Source: Marinobacter sp. X15-166B (GTDB lineage: Bacteria > Pseudomonadota > Gammaproteobacteria > Pseudomonadales > Oleiphilaceae). Taken from it: a stretch of 64,000 nucleotides of DNA. The position numbers and the translations under genes are program-made. Every line of letters starts with the position of its first letter. Positions within the stretch are counted from its first letter, which is position 1. Location: assembly GCF_001752365.1 (NCBI RefSeq), contig NZ_MEIY01000001.1:160347-224346 (forward strand), read 5' to 3'. The notes below the pieces were generated by a model, which did not search any database, was not told the DNA's origin, and saw only the letters and a list, made by a program, of their open reading frames with translations. Of this stretch, positions 27,251-35,668 are shown piece by piece.

Positions 27251-27363
27251 TGATTGGTGGGCACTACCTTTTCTCCGGAGCCGCCCTTAGCGTAGGTGAT
27301 GTATCCGTTCGCGGGTTGAGACGGATCTTTGCTTCGGAAGGCTATGCCTTCAAGTTCCTTTAG
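27250..27363 (-). pseudogene. Fragment resembling a coenzyme F420 hydrogenase/dehydrogenase beta subunit
   Basis: An open stretch of about 38 codons on the minus strand reads KELEGIAFRSKDPSQPANGY, then ITYAKGGSGEKVVPTN. The FRxK segment followed by an aromatic strand resembles the conserved IxFRxKxxGW region of these iron-sulphur proteins, which often accompany pyruvyl transferases in polysaccharide loci. It has a stop just upstream, no start, and ends where the IS3 remnant begins. Likely the middle of the gene whose tail lies at 25,379-25,613. The match is short, so identity is tentative. Confidence 0.35.
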
Positions 27364-27394
27364 CTAAAGGGCTGGCTGCGGGTAAGCCCGTTCA

Positions 27395-29134
27395 TTACTT
27401 GCCCAAAGCCTTTTTCAATACTTTAACCCCGCGTTCCCCAAGCACTCCTCGCGCCATATTTTTGGCCGTTTTCTTATGATCCTTCTTGATATTCCTAATC
27501 ATCTCCAGCGCCCGGCTTTCTTCCTCACTATCCGTAAACACCTCAAACACGATAGACTGCCCGCTGGTATTCTTCGTTAAGAACTCACCATACACCGCCT
27601 CATACTCTTCCTTGGACGATGCACTGATGTACTTAAAACCCAAATCCTGGGCATAGTGTTTAATCAAGGTTGGAGACTTGTTGCCGTAATGCCCTGAAGC
27701 GGAAATAAACTCGTCCGCCTGCTCACCAAAATGTGCAGCTACATGGTTATATTGGCGGAACTCAGTGCCTTTGCCGTTGTTGATGACCATAATGCGCAGA
27801 TTGTTACCTGCGTGTCGATTGCCGAGCGCATTCATGTCGTAAAAAAACGCCAGATCGCCGATGATACAGAAGTAGAGTTTGTCAGGACTGGCGAGCGATG
27901 CGCCTAACAGACTGGAAAGCCCTCCATCAATTCCAAAGCCTCCTACGTTAGACATAGACCTAACAGAATGTGGTACCTCAAAGAAATTCCACGAGCGAAG
28001 GCTATTCAGGATCCCAAAATGAACAACCGAGTCTTCAGGAATCCTGTATGCGGTGCGCTGTGCTACCCAAATGTTAGAAAACGGAATCTCTGGAATCTCC
28101 TCCTTAACTTCCTTCAGGCGAGCCAGGCATTGCTGCAAGTATTTATCGGACGAAGTTTTGGATGGATCTGTATAGCGCTCGAAGAACGTTTTTTCATCCA
28201 TCTCGAATACGTAACGCAGCTTACGGAAAGTATCGCGGATTTCGCCGTCTTCACTGACGCGCCAGACTTCTTCGCCCACCATTCTCATACCGGCGTAGTC
28301 GCCGGTCACTTCACCTATGTGAATCATTACATCCGGCCTTTCGGAGGCTAGGTCCATCTGGTCCTGGCTGGCTGCGAGAGAGTAGAGCAAGCGATATTGC
28401 CCCTTGTAACCACTGGTATGGTCACAAAAAACCACGGCATTGTTGCTGCTGCAGAAGTTATCCAGAGCCTTTGTTTGCTCAGTGGTGAACTCCCGGTGAG
28501 CACCAATGAACACCGCAACCCGGCCTCTCAGTTCTGGCAGTTTGTCGGTAGTGCTGAACCGATCCATTACTCGGCAATCTGGTAGGGTTTGAGTGTCATA
28601 TGACCGGCTGTAGCGTGTGGGTAAGTTGATATGTACAGGCCCACCGCCGCCGCGTTTGAGCGCAAGGATGGCTTGGTTGACTTTTACTTCACACTCCCAC
28701 CAATCGTCATCGTCTTTAACGATGGGAAGTTCGACACTGAATCGGTGGGTATCATTCTGCTTAACGCTACGATCAATGACCTGTGGAACATGGTGCCCCA
28801 CCCTACAGACCATTTGCGTTGATGTAATCGCAAGCACTGGCAGTTTTCGATAATACGCTTCCGTTAGCCCTGGCAAGTAATTTCGAGATGCAGTGGCACC
28901 GGTACAGCTGATAACAATGGGCTCACCAGATTCATGAGCTAACCCACAAGCCAAGTAAGCAGCAGACCGCTCGTCTACGGAAGAATAAACCTGAAAATAT
29001 GAATCATTCTGCATACTACAAACCAAAGCCATATTTGTAGTACCCGGTGACGCAATCACCTTCCTGATACCATTCGCTTTCAAAAGCGCGATGATAATCA
29101 GGGCGTTTTTTTCATCAGTGTAAAACTTGCTCAT
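27395..29134 (-). CDS. Thiamine-diphosphate-dependent enzyme of a polysaccharide locus (MenD/acetolactate-synthase-like)
   Basis: 579 residues with the three-domain layout of this superfamily. The N-terminal pyrimidine-binding domain has IASPGTTNMALV and the catalytic glutamate in SVDERSAAYLACGLAHE (E55). The middle domain is weakly conserved. The C-terminal domain carries the ThDP motif GDLAFFYDMNALGN (near residue 426) to VINN (near 450). The enzyme should perform a decarboxylating C-C bond reaction, probably with pyruvate. In sugar pathways the known precedent is YerE, which adds a two-carbon unit to a keto sugar; here the substrate is unknown. It lies 20 bases from the epimerase gene upstream. 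Confidence 0.85.
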   Translation of the reverse strand: MSKFYTDEKNALIIIALLKANGIRKVIASPGTTNMALVCSMQNDSYFQVYSSVDERSAAYLACGLAHESGEPIVISCTGATASRNYLPGLTEAYYRKLPVLAITSTQMVCRVGHHVPQVIDRSVKQNDTHRFSVELPIVKDDDDWWECEVKVNQAILALKRGGGGPVHINLPTRYSRSYDTQTLPDCRVMDRFSTTDKLPELRGRVAVFIGAHREFTTEQTKALDNFCSSNNAVVFCDHTSGYKGQYRLLYSLAASQDQMDLASERPDVMIHIGEVTGDYAGMRMVGEEVWRVSEDGEIRDTFRKLRYVFEMDEKTFFERYTDPSKTSSDKYLQQCLARLKEVKEEIPEIPFSNIWVAQRTAYRIPEDSVVHFGILNSLRSWNFFEVPHSVRSMSNVGGFGIDGGLSSLLGASLASPDKLYFCIIGDLAFFYDMNALGNRHAGNNLRIMVINNGKGTEFRQYNHVAAHFGEQADEFISASGHYGNKSPTLIKHYAQDLGFKYISASSKEEYEAVYGEFLTKNTSGQSIVFEVFTDSEEESRALEMIRNIKKDHKKTAKNMARGVLGERGVKVLKKALGK

Positions 29135-29154
29135 AATTCTACCAAACGAGATGT

Positions 29155-30215
29155 TTAATTTTTGATAAAACGGTAGATAAGGTACTTGATCATCTGCTTC
29201 CAGTGATCAAACTCTTTAAGGCTTGCCACCTCTCCGGTGTAACGGTCTTTTATTGCCTCAGAACGCCAGTCGATCGACAGAAACTCGGGGTTATTCAGAA
29301 ACTCTTCTAGGCAACGGGTCAGTCCCTGTTCTGTGTGCCAGAAGGCGTCCAAATTGGCAAATTCGGCAACCTTCGAGTTATCAAATACCCTGTTAAACAA
29401 GCGGTCGTATTTAATTTGATACTCAGCAGGCTTACAACGGGAAAAATCGTTGAGCCCCAGTAGCAGCGCCTTGGGGGGAGCCCAAGTTTCTTTTCCAGCA
29501 CTTCCAGGTAAATGTTAAGAACGTCGCGCCAACTGAGGGCGTCCTGTTGAGTAATGTGATAAGCTTGCCCCAGTGCCTTGGGCGCGCCGATCACAGCCGC
29601 CATGGCGCCTGCCACGTCCAGGCCGTAGGTGAGGGTTGTCAGCTTGGAGGCTATATCTTCCGAGAACACAATGGTGCGACCCCTGAGCGCTCGGTACAGC
29701 CAGCCTTCTTTTTCCATTACGCCGAGTTGCAGGCGCTCCTCACTATAAGTGATGTAAGGCCGAACAACCGTCCAATTCTTACAGGCAGACTGGCGGAGGG
29801 TATTCTCTTGCCGCGCTTTGGCCAGTGAATACTCGTCGGTTTTGAGAAACTCATCATCGTCAGACCGATCGAGTAACCGTGGAGAATCTTCTTGGATTGG
29901 TTCAACGCTATCGGCGTACACGCGGGCTGAGCTCAAAAAAATGTATTGGGTAGTCGCGGCCAGCAGTTTTGGCGCACGTTGCTTAAAAGCAGACGTGTCA
30001 TATACCATGAAATCGACAATTGCATCCCATTCACGGGCTAGCAATGGAGAAAGAAAACTGTCCTCTTTTGCATTACCCTGGATGTATTCAATGTTGCCAG
30101 TAGATTGACGGGGGGAGCGGGTTGTAACCCAAATCTTATCGCCTCGTTCCGAAAGCAGATTCACCAGGTGCTTACCCATCGCACCCGTACCGCCTAGTAC
30201 CAAGATTTTTGTCAT
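29155..30215 (-). pseudogene. NAD-dependent sugar epimerase/dehydratase with an internal frameshift
   Basis: The first part starts at ATG 30,215 (MTKILVLGGTGAMGKHLVNL) and reads through the NAD-binding domain to EVLEKKLG. It then loses frame at 29,473-29,484, beside a run of six G (C on the coding strand). The next frame continues sensibly as PKALLLGLNDFSRC and NRVFDNSKVAEFANLDAFWH to the stop at 29,155. Adding one base at the run would restore about 350 residues. YSLAKARQE supplies the YxxxK-like pair. The start overlaps the wzx stop by four bases (ATGA). A real null allele and a sequence error are both possible. Confidence 0.8.
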
Positions 30216-31768
30216 GCACTTTGCAACGTAGGTAATCGTGAACGGATCATAGCAACCACTTTCATGCGCCATGCTTTATCGAGACCGATGAAGTACATGG
30301 CAACGGTAGAAACAATGAAGCTGGTAAAAATGACGAGCGCCGACCAATAATACCCAACCGGCAACAACTGATTCATAGCGTAAATAGGAAGCGCTGTAAG
30401 AAAAACAATAATCAAAACCGGTAATGCTGTGGACCGTAGAAAGTTTGCCATCGGGAATCCGGTGAGCCGGTTGACGAGAAACAGCCGAACACCAAACATC
30501 AATATGTTAGCCACGATGGCTACGACAAACACACTATAAGCCGGAGCACCTCCGGCAATGACAGCCCATGCCGTAAGTAATATCCCAATTTGAATTGTGC
30601 CGAGAGTGAGCTCATAGGCCTTCATTTTTCCTGGAGCCCTTGCGGCAGCTGTTAACGGCATACTCACCGATAGTATCAGAGCCTCTACAAGAGCTAGCTG
30701 CGCGAAAAGCACTGTATCCGATGGTACGGTCGTCAGCCAGATGCCCAGTATGGTTTCCATTTCAACCATCATCGGCAAGGCAAATAGCCAAAGCAGGAAA
30801 AAGGTGATTTTAGACCCGCCGGTGATCAGTCCGTACATTTCCTGTCGTTGATTAGCGGCATAGCTTTTAATGATAGGCGGATAAAGGCTGGCGTTAAAGT
30901 TTCCGGAAAATATATTGACCTGACTGGCGATTTGTACCGACAGAGCTCTAGCCGCGACAACTGCCGGACTAAAAGACTGGTTCAATAAAACTGTAACGGC
31001 ATGAGTACGGGCGATGGTCGATATCTGCCCAAAGACTGTCCAACCAGTAAAGCCGATAATCTCTTTCAGTAACGCGGAGTCCCAATAGATCTTCCGAAAC
31101 TGACACTCCTCGTAGCGATACAAGCATATGCCGATATACAGAATGGCGTTTACAACACCGACACATAGCACCAGCAGCCCATAAATTTCCAACTTATCCC
31201 AAGCTATATATTGCAACATAAACACCACACCCAGCTTCATAAACGCCTCAAGAATTGAGACATAGGCGTAGAGCGTCATATCTTCATGGGCCATGATTAT
31301 GGCCATGAAAGGGCTGGTGATCACACTGACCAAAAAAGTGAGTGTTGCGCAGTGGTAAAGTACTTTAGCTGCCTCGAATCGCCCTTCAGGTACAGCAAGC
31401 TCTGCATCAACAAACCAGAGGCCGACTGTTTGGAGAATTATAAATGCAAACAAAGCAACTGAGGCGTAGAGCACAAGATTTACGGAGAAGGTCTTTTTCA
31501 ACCGCTCGTCGTTTTGTTCGCCTAGGGCAAAAGAGAAAAAACGCTGTGTTGCCTGGGCCAAAGAACCCGGCAAAAAGGTGCTGAGCGCAACAATCCCCCC
31601 AATGGCACCGTAGATGCCATAATCCTCCACCCCGAGTTCATCGAGGACGATCCGCACGGTGTATAGGCTTACAACTAGGATTAAGAGCTGACGAAAATAG
31701 AGCATCAGCGTGTTATTTGCTATTCTTTTGTTACGGACTGAGGTCATGTAATGGAGTGTTTTCTTCAA
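30212..31768 (-). CDS. wzx: O-unit flippase Wzx (polysaccharide transporter family)
   Basis: 518 residues with about 12-14 membrane segments throughout. The N-terminal RNKRIANNTLMLYFRQLLIL and YTVRIVLDELGVEDYGIYGA are typical of the PST/MATE-like flippases of O-antigen loci. It should flip undecaprenyl-linked O-units to the periplasm. Start could be the ATG at 31,768 or the one at 31,747 (MTSVRNKRIA), which fits the family start better. It is separated from wzz by an unusual 426-base gap. Confidence 0.9.
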   Translation of the reverse strand: MKKTLHYMTSVRNKRIANNTLMLYFRQLLILVVSLYTVRIVLDELGVEDYGIYGAIGGIVALSTFLPGSLAQATQRFFSFALGEQNDERLKKTFSVNLVLYASVALFAFIILQTVGLWFVDAELAVPEGRFEAAKVLYHCATLTFLVSVITSPFMAIIMAHEDMTLYAYVSILEAFMKLGVVFMLQYIAWDKLEIYGLLVLCVGVVNAILYIGICLYRYEECQFRKIYWDSALLKEIIGFTGWTVFGQISTIARTHAVTVLLNQSFSPAVVAARALSVQIASQVNIFSGNFNASLYPPIIKSYAANQRQEMYGLITGGSKITFFLLWLFALPMMVEMETILGIWLTTVPSDTVLFAQLALVEALILSVSMPLTAAARAPGKMKAYELTLGTIQIGILLTAWAVIAGGAPAYSVFVVAIVANILMFGVRLFLVNRLTGFPMANFLRSTALPVLIIVFLTALPIYAMNQLLPVGYYWSALVIFTSFIVSTVAMYFIGLDKAWRMKVVAMIRSRLPTLQSA

Positions 31769-31881
31769 AAATGGAGTTAATTCAATTAACGAAAAGCGCA
31801 GGGACTTAGACTAAAACTACGAGCTAGCCTGAAATAATACAGCCAGTTTGGTATCAAGTTTGGTAAATGGATATCTGATTC

Positions 31882-32031
31882 TGGAAACACTTGACAGGTC
31901 ATAATTCGACACATCCCTTGGAAAACCCTTTTACACTGTTGGAAAGGGGCAACTTTGTGTTCCAAGGCTGGAAATATTGTCTAACCCCCAAAAGCCAAGA
32001 AAGCTTGGAAACTTTCTTTCCAACGCTGGAA
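31882..32031. promoter_or_regulatory. Cluster of TTGGAAA-type boxes in the wzz-wzx gap
   Basis: Eight TTGGAA/TGGAAA boxes in either orientation fall within 150 bases (near 31,882, 31,918, 31,939, 31,960, 31,969, 32,005, 32,017 and 32,027). The pair at 32,005-32,023 is a perfect 7+7 inverted repeat, TTGGAAA-CTTTC-TTTCCAA with a 5-base spacer. A TATAAT-like sequence on the minus strand lies at 32,053-32,058. The whole 31,769-32,194 gap holds no gene. Purpose unknown; a regulator binding region or an RNA-processing/structure element are options. Confidence 0.5.
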
Positions 32032-32194
32032 TCTCACAAACGTAACCTATTCATTATAAAGGATCCTTAAAACTGAAAAGGGCCGCTTATCCAGAGTTTC
32101 TCTCTATTCAGCCCAAAAAACGCAAGCAAGAACACGCCGGCAACATGGGATGAAAGGCACGCCAGCACCAATTAAAAAACATTCAAGATTGGTG

Positions 32195-32959
32195 TTATTC
32201 AGGCTCTGCAGTAATCAGCTGCTCTCTTACTGCAACAAAAAACTCACTCATAAACGCCATAAACACCCCCATCATCCCCCCCAGCAACACCGCCAAAACA
32301 ACAATCAGGCTGCGTTTTGGGCTTGTTCTTGCTGCGCTTTCCCGGCTGGTCACCAGCACTTCCACGCTTCTCAGGCTTTCCGCCATACTTTCAAGTTGGG
32401 TGCGTTTCTCAAGAGCAGCGGCCAGCGCTTCCCCCGCATTTTGTTGCCCTCTCAGGGAGTTTAAGACTTGCTCCAGCGAATCCATTTGCCGCGCCAGACC
32501 GGTTTGCGCGTGTTTGATCAATCCGTCTTGATGGCGCTTGACGCTCTCAATCAAAGCCTGATGAGTGGCTGTCACTGTATCGGCCTCAGTCTTTTTCGCC
32601 TCAGTAGCGAATCGTATCAAGCCAGTGTTTTTGGGGTTGCTGAACGTCACGCTCAATGGCAGTGGGTTACCGTGTTTGGCTCGGTAAATGGTCGCCACTT
32701 CCGGCAACCAGCGGCTCTCCAGGGTGGCGATGGTGCTTTCTACTGACTGTATGGGCTCATCGCTGTTTTTTTGCGCAACCTGTATCAGACTGATGTATTC
32801 GTATTTTTCCGGCGCTAGTAACGCGTAGGCTATCCCCGACAGGGTGACGGTAATAGATACCACATAAAACACATAGCGACGGCGGATGAAGGTGGTTGCC
32901 AAATCAACCAAACTGATTTCGTCCGCGTAATCAGTACGCTGGGGCAGCGATTCGTTCAT
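32195..32959 (-). CDS. wzz: Chain-length regulator Wzz (PCP-1 type)
   Basis: 254 residues from ATG at 32,959 (MNESLPQRTDYADEISLVDL). The N-terminal ISLVDLATTFIRRRYVF leads into transmembrane segment 1 (about residues 27-47). A periplasmic helical region follows, then a second membrane segment near the C-terminus (KRSLIVVLAVLLGGMMGVF), before which lies the Pro-containing TSPKRS motif. This is the two-helix polysaccharide co-polymerase layout. It sets the modal chain length made by Wzy. It is the first gene after the ops leader. Confidence 0.87.
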   Translation of the reverse strand: MNESLPQRTDYADEISLVDLATTFIRRRYVFYVVSITVTLSGIAYALLAPEKYEYISLIQVAQKNSDEPIQSVESTIATLESRWLPEVATIYRAKHGNPLPLSVTFSNPKNTGLIRFATEAKKTEADTVTATHQALIESVKRHQDGLIKHAQTGLARQMDSLEQVLNSLRGQQNAGEALAAALEKRTQLESMAESLRSVEVLVTSRESAARTSPKRSLIVVLAVLLGGMMGVFMAFMSEFFVAVREQLITAEPE

Positions 32960-33080
32960 TTTCAAAGAGCCTGATGGTAAGGGTTGAAAGGGTGGAACGG
33001 AGTGCAATATTGCAATGGTTGCCGAGTGTTATCCAGCTACCGGATGGCCGCGCCGTAACCTTTGGGTAGCCGCTGTGAAG

Positions 33081-33092
33081 CACGCTACCGCC
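33081..33092 (-). promoter_or_regulatory. ops element (RfaH recruitment site)
   Basis: The minus strand reads GGCGGTAGCGTG, a 12-of-12 match to the ops element that pauses RNA polymerase and loads RfaH. It lies in the leader about 110 bases after the predicted start of transcription and about 120 before the wzz ATG. The next bases are CTTCAC. The presence of an RfaH gene just upstream makes chance unlikely. Confidence 0.9.
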
Positions 33093-33207
33093 CCACCAAC
33101 CAGAGTCCAGTGTTTTGAGGTCATTGTATTAAAACACAGACCCGGCCCCCCTGAAGGGCAGCGGCGAGGTAGCATTTAAAGTGGTACTCGTTCACAAAAG
33201 CGCGCCA

Positions 33208-33235
33208 ATTGTACGTCACCAAGCGCTCATATCAA
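33208..33235 (-). promoter_or_regulatory. Sigma-70-type promoter of the polysaccharide operon
   Basis: On the minus strand: TTGATA (33,230-33,235), 16 bases, TACAAT (33,208-33,213). Transcription would start near 33,200, giving a leader of about 240 bases that contains the ops element and ends at wzz. Together with the ops site this explains the roughly 310-base gap between rfaH and wzz. Confidence 0.65.
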
Positions 33236-33316
33236 GCGACAACGGTTACTGCAGGTTACAAAGCGTACGAAACGCAAGGTTTGACCCGTAAGCTGCTGCT
33301 GTCAGTCATTGACACC

Positions 33317-33796
33317 CTATGTTTTTATATTGGCAAGCGGTACCGCGACCGACTGATGGCGCTGCATAAAATTGATCAGCACTATGGCACGCTCGTCGCC
33401 ATCGTAACTCTGAAAGATCGCCTCGAGCCCCTTAAACGGGCCGTCTTCTATGGCGATCGGCTGGCCCGGTTTGAGGCCACCGAGTTCGTCAATCGTCCGC
33501 AGGCTGGCCTTGATGGCCTGTATCACCTCATCGGCAATGAAGGCCGGTTTGTTGGCAAAGCTGACCACCCGCAATACCCCCCGGGTGGAGCGCAGCTTGG
33601 ACCAGGCGGGGTCCGTCGGCTCCAGTTGTACAAACAGATAGCCGGGAAACAGCGGCTCCAGCCGGGTTACCCGCTTGCCAGCGCGGACTTTTTCCACCGG
33701 CACCTTGGGGTAAAAACACGCAATGCGCTGATTTTGCAGATGTTCGACCGCGCGGTCGCCCTGCGCGGGCTTGTGTTGCAGTGCGTACCATTTCAT
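33317..33796 (-). CDS. rfaH: Transcription antitermination factor RfaH
   Basis: 159 residues; E. coli RfaH has 162. The N-terminal NGN domain begins MKWYALQHKPAQGDRAVEHL, with the FYPKVPVEKVRAGKR and LFPGYLFVQLEP segments typical of RfaH. The C-terminal KOW domain has IEDGPFKGLEAIFQSYDGDE and RAIVLIN. RfaH binds RNA polymerase paused at ops and suppresses termination and polarity in long surface-polysaccharide operons. An ops element lies 225 bases downstream in front of wzz, so this copy very probably acts on the neighbouring operon. It follows cysQ with a 36-base gap and may share its transcript. Confidence 0.95.
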   Translation of the reverse strand: MKWYALQHKPAQGDRAVEHLQNQRIACFYPKVPVEKVRAGKRVTRLEPLFPGYLFVQLEPTDPAWSKLRSTRGVLRVVSFANKPAFIADEVIQAIKASLRTIDELGGLKPGQPIAIEDGPFKGLEAIFQSYDGDERAIVLINFMQRHQSVAVPLANIKT

Positions 33797-33832
33797 ACCC
33801 TGCGCTCCTTGCTGTTAATGAATGGAAGATGC

Positions 33833-34612
33833 TTATTTTCCGGCTGCGATGAAATGCGGGTTGAGCACATCGGGCTTACCGTACCGTAACGGGCCGCCGC
33901 TGAAAGTGATGACCCGACCACCCGCCGCGGCCAGGACGGCGTGGCCCGCCCCGGTGTCCCACTCAGAGGTCGGCCCCAGCCTCGGGTAGAGGTCGGCGCT
34001 GCCTTCGGCGATGCGACAAAACTTCAGCGAACTGCCGGCCTGCACCAACCGTTGGGGCCCGAGCGTGCCGATATAGGCTCGGGTGGCGTCGTCGAGGTGA
34101 TTTTTGCTGGCGAGCACGCGGGCCGTGGGGCTGGGTACCACCACGTGAATGCGGCGGACCCTTTGCTGCCCCGGCTCCCCGTCGCGCTTCCAGGCACCCT
34201 CGCCTGCTGCGCCCCAATAGGCTTGTTGCAAGGCGGGGGCGGTAACCACGCCCAGTACCGGCCGGCCGTGCTCAATCAAGGCAATATTGACGGTGAATTC
34301 GCCGCTGCGCTGGGTGAATTCTTTGGTGCCGTCAATGGGGTCCACCAGCCAGAAGCGGAACCAGCGCCGCCGCTGTGACCAGGGCGCGGTGGCGGCCTCT
34401 TCCGACAACACCGGGATGTCGGGCGTCAGGCTTTGCAAGCCGGCCAGAATGACTGTATGGGCGGCCAGGTCGGCGGCGGTAACGGGTGAGTTATCCGCTT
34501 TGTAGGCCACTTTGAAGTCGCTGTTGTAGATCTCCATGACTTTGACGCCCGCGGCATCTGCGATGTTGAGGACGTCAGGGAGCAGATCGGGGTAATGCAT
34601 GGGCGCGGTCAT
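33833..34612 (-). CDS. cysQ: 3'(2'),5'-bisphosphate nucleotidase CysQ
   Basis: 259 residues of the inositol-monophosphatase-like fold. The metal-binding motifs LSEEA (near residue 70), LVDPIDGTKEF (near 90) and GPTSEWDTGAGHAVLAAAGG near the C-terminus are all visible. It hydrolyses PAP/PAPS, recycling the by-product of sulphate assimilation and sulphotransfer. Start at the ATG at 34,612 or the in-frame one at 34,600. It lies upstream of rfaH on the same strand. Confidence 0.94.
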   Translation of the reverse strand: MTAPMHYPDLLPDVLNIADAAGVKVMEIYNSDFKVAYKADNSPVTAADLAAHTVILAGLQSLTPDIPVLSEEAATAPWSQRRRWFRFWLVDPIDGTKEFTQRSGEFTVNIALIEHGRPVLGVVTAPALQQAYWGAAGEGAWKRDGEPGQQRVRRIHVVVPSPTARVLASKNHLDDATRAYIGTLGPQRLVQAGSSLKFCRIAEGSADLYPRLGPTSEWDTGAGHAVLAAAGGRVITFSGGPLRYGKPDVLNPHFIAAGK

Positions 34613-34654
34613 CCACTAGGGTCAGGCGGCTGGGGTTGAGCGGGGATGATAGCA

Positions 34655-34700
34655 CCCCGGCCCCTCTCCCCCAACCCCTCTCCCGCCGGGGGCGAGGGGC
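34655..34700. repeat. G/C-rich palindromic block (family A, copy 5, single block)
   Basis: CCGGCCCCTCTCCC... followed by CCCCTCTCCCGCCGGGGGCG with AGGGG. This copy has one block only, without the linker. It overlaps the end of the space between nagB and cysQ. Confidence 0.65.
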
Positions 34701-35474
34701 TTAAAGGAAATCAGCAGGCGCGCTGGCGATTTTCTTTTCGACGGCTTCGCGGGGCAGTGCGGAGGCGGCTTCGCGGTCCAGCACGATGGTGAGGTTGGCA
34801 TGCTGTTTCAGGGCCGAGGCGGGCAAGGCTTCGTCGATTTCGCTGTGATACAGCTCCGCCATGATGTCCGCTTTGTTGCGACCGGTGGCCACCAGGACAA
34901 TTTCTTTGGCTTCGAGGATATCCAGAATGCCCAGGGTGATCGCACGGGTGGGCATTTCATGTTTATCCGCAAAAAACCGGCTGTTATCCAGGCGGGTTTG
35001 CGCAGTGAGCTCCACCACATGGGTACGGCTGGCAAACGACGTTTGCGGCTCGTTAAAACCGATGTGGCCGTTGGTGCCAATGCCCAGCAACTGAAAATCC
35101 AGCCCCCCTCTGATCTTGATGGTGTCCGTATAGGACTGGCAGGCCTCGTCGAGATTGCTGGCCATGCCGTCGGGGAGGTGGATGTTTTGCGCCGGTATGT
35201 TCAGCTCATTGAATAAATGCTGGTACATATAATAATGGTAACTTTGCGCATGCCCCGCGCTGAGGCCCACGTACTCATCCAGGTTGAACGTGGTAACGGT
35301 CGACACATCCACAGCTGCTTGCTGCAAGCCACGCAACAGCTGCGCATACACCGGCACCATGGTGCTGCCGGTCGCCAAACCCAGTACTGCGGTCGGGATT
35401 GCCTTGATGGTGCCCAGAAGGCGCGCCGCCGCGTAGTGTGATACTTCGTCGGTCGTGTCAAAGATCTTATACAT
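34701..35474 (-). CDS. nagB: Glucosamine-6-phosphate deaminase
   Basis: 257 residues from ATG at 35,474 (MYKIFDTTDEVSHYAAARLL). LGLATGSTMVPVYAQLLRGL near residue 35, FNLDEYVGLSAGHAQSYHYY and LLGIGTNGHIGFNEP are the NagB active-site motifs (D and H of the deaminase). It converts glucosamine-6-phosphate to fructose-6-phosphate and ammonia. There is no nagA or nag regulator beside it here. The ORF can be extended upstream in frame but without matching family sequence. Confidence 0.94.
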   Translation of the reverse strand: MYKIFDTTDEVSHYAAARLLGTIKAIPTAVLGLATGSTMVPVYAQLLRGLQQAAVDVSTVTTFNLDEYVGLSAGHAQSYHYYMYQHLFNELNIPAQNIHLPDGMASNLDEACQSYTDTIKIRGGLDFQLLGIGTNGHIGFNEPQTSFASRTHVVELTAQTRLDNSRFFADKHEMPTRAITLGILDILEAKEIVLVATGRNKADIMAELYHSEIDEALPASALKQHANLTIVLDREAASALPREAVEKKIASAPADFL

Positions 35475-35630
35475 AATTATCAGTGGCTTGTTTCTGCCCG
35501 GTGGTTGGTATCGGTCAGAAACGGACGTATCGACCTGAGAGTTGCGGCAATATTTTACGGGGATTGAGAGGCATAGCAAGACGAAGGCAAGGATCGGCTC
35601 AGAAGCGCGGCGGGGCAGTCTGACGCCAAT

Positions 35631-35654
35631 GGGGACAGACTAGGGTCCACCCCC
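35631..35654. repeat. Degenerate copy of the 24-bp palindrome (family B, copy 1)
   Basis: Starts with the intact half-site GGGGACAGACT; the right half is diverged (AGGGTCCACCCCC). It lies 15 bases downstream of the MipA-type gene stop. Confidence 0.5.
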
Positions 35655-35668
35655 GGCAGAATGAATAC

